From Posidonia oceanica (lineage: Eukaryota; Streptophyta; Magnoliopsida; Alismatales; Posidoniaceae): 64,000 nucleotides of DNA. Positions within the stretch are counted from its first letter, which is position 1; each line of letters opens with the position of its first letter. Location of the stretch: NCBI GenBank assembly GCA_037176725.1, contig JAZBRS010000020.1, forward strand, positions 100,272,501 through 100,336,500, written 5' to 3'. Both the position numbers and the translations under genes were made by a program. The notes under the pieces were generated by a model that worked only from the letters and a program-made list of their open reading frames with translations, was not told the DNA's origin and did no database searches. This document shows positions 63,651 through 64,000 of the stretch, piece after piece.

Positions 63651-64000
63651 TTGAGGGAAGGACCTGATGCTTGTGGAGCCAAGGGCACCCAAGTAGGAGA
63701 TTGAAGTTCGGCTTCAAGTCGACGACATAGAATTCTACATCGAAAACAACCGGGCCAATGGCAAGAGGAATAATCAGGATCCCCAGAGCATCATGGTGGG
63801 TGTTGTCAAAAGCTGTCATTCCCTTCACGGCTGGCGTGATGTCCTCGGCTTTGAATCCGAGCTTGGTTGTAGTATGCAAGGGGCAGACGTTAAGGCCTGA
63901 CTCGTTATCAACCAGTGTTAGGGGAATGCGAAAGTTTTTGAACTGAACCGTGACGAACAGGGGTTGATTGTGATTAATGCCCGCCGGAGGCAGCTCATCA
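63391..64000 (-). pseudogene. Element F: aspartic protease, cut by window edge
   Basis: The minus strand from base 64000 encodes LPPAGINHNQPLFVTVQFKN and FRIPLTLVDNESGLNVCPL (around 63925-63885), then LGFKAEDITPAVKGMTAFDN and FNLLLGCPWLHKHQVLPSTL. The active-site triad is Asp-Asn-Glu, whereas D has codons for Asp-Asn-Gly at the same place and Tat relatives have Asp-Asn-Gly or Asp-Ser-Gly; the change to Glu probably kills the enzyme. The frame reads on to 63391 but out of phase with the G-patch after about 63625. Gag lies beyond the window. Confidence 0.8.

Larger units (their letters stand above)
46320..64000 (-). mobile_element. Tat-clade Ty3/gypsy element F, 5' end outside window
   Basis: Minus strand: protease at the right edge, G-patch, linker, RT, RNase H, second (archaeal-type) RNase H, integrase, long noncoding stretch, accessory ORF, hairpin arrays, polypurine tract and a 6.07 kb 3' LTR. 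The double RNase H and the extra ORF after integrase place it in the Tat clade, near Retand-like elements. It is inserted in another LTR A (left flank CATTT, 46315-46319). It is the best preserved element here. Confidence 0.92.

Noticed and set aside
1..64000. tRNA, rRNA or microRNA genes
   Set aside because: No cloverleaf or ribosomal segments were recognised; the tRNA-like matches are primer sites of 13-19 bases only. The hairpins are too short and too tandem for ordinary microRNA precursors.

Overview
The window is plant repetitive DNA with no recognisable host gene. Everything that can be identified is an LTR retrotransposon or a piece of one: a Ty3/gypsy chromovirus of Del/Tekay type primed by initiator tRNA-Met, several Tat-clade Ty3/gypsy elements (two RNase H domains, G-patch, accessory ORF after integrase, tRNA-Arg primer site), and one gene-free, non-autonomous family built of tandem repeats. 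Tat elements with these traits occur in seed plants, and CCCTAAA-like telomere-type runs also fit a plant. The species cannot be told from the sequence; a flowering plant with a repeat-rich genome is most likely.

Layout. 1-7706: minus-strand chromovirus, cut by the left window edge, with a 3.13 kb LTR at 4577-7706. It sits in the 3' part of a Tat LTR (family A) at 7707-8379, which in turn lies in the integrase of a plus-strand Tat element (E, 8380 to about 15225: end of integrase, accessory ORF, hairpin arrays, LTR of family B). 15226-16092: unassigned sequence with C-type hairpin modules, then a fragment of C internal DNA. 16093-20908: a complete non-autonomous element (family C, minus strand, 1.3 kb LTRs, arrays inside). 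20909-23340: degraded plus-strand Tat-like piece. 23341-31222: C-type arrays and a plus-strand C LTR (29977-31222), interrupted by a 4.7 kb solo LTR A (23729-28443). 31223-44127: minus-strand Tat element D (LTR B, tRNA-Arg primer site, gag, protease, G-patch), broken by a 5.5 kb solo LTR A (32015-37487) with a perfect 5-bp target duplication inside the protease active-site codons. 44128-44645: tandem array. 44646-46319: start of a plus-strand LTR A. 46320-64000: minus-strand Tat element F with a 6.07 kb 3' LTR, polypurine tract, two large hairpin arrays, accessory ORF, a nearly intact pol, and its 5' end beyond the window.

How it works together. The autonomous Tat elements encode protease, reverse transcriptase, two RNase H domains and integrase; F is the least damaged (one in-frame TAG between RT and RNase H, a frameshift after the protease, a few stops in the linker). 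Family C has no protein genes but ends in TG..CA-like LTRs with a tRNA-Arg-like primer site and a polypurine tract like Tat elements, so it is probably mobilised by them.

The most unusual signal is the noncoding DNA. LTR C carries pairs of short hairpins (27 nt, CG, 27 nt; 26 nt in one copy), the last pair always 65 bp upstream of a TATA box. LTR B carries 19-nt GGCGAC/GTCGCC hairpins at a 28-bp period. The 3' untranslated regions of E and F are arrays of hairpins whose arms differ between units yet remain complementary. The hairpin fold, more than the sequence, seems to be what these elements share.
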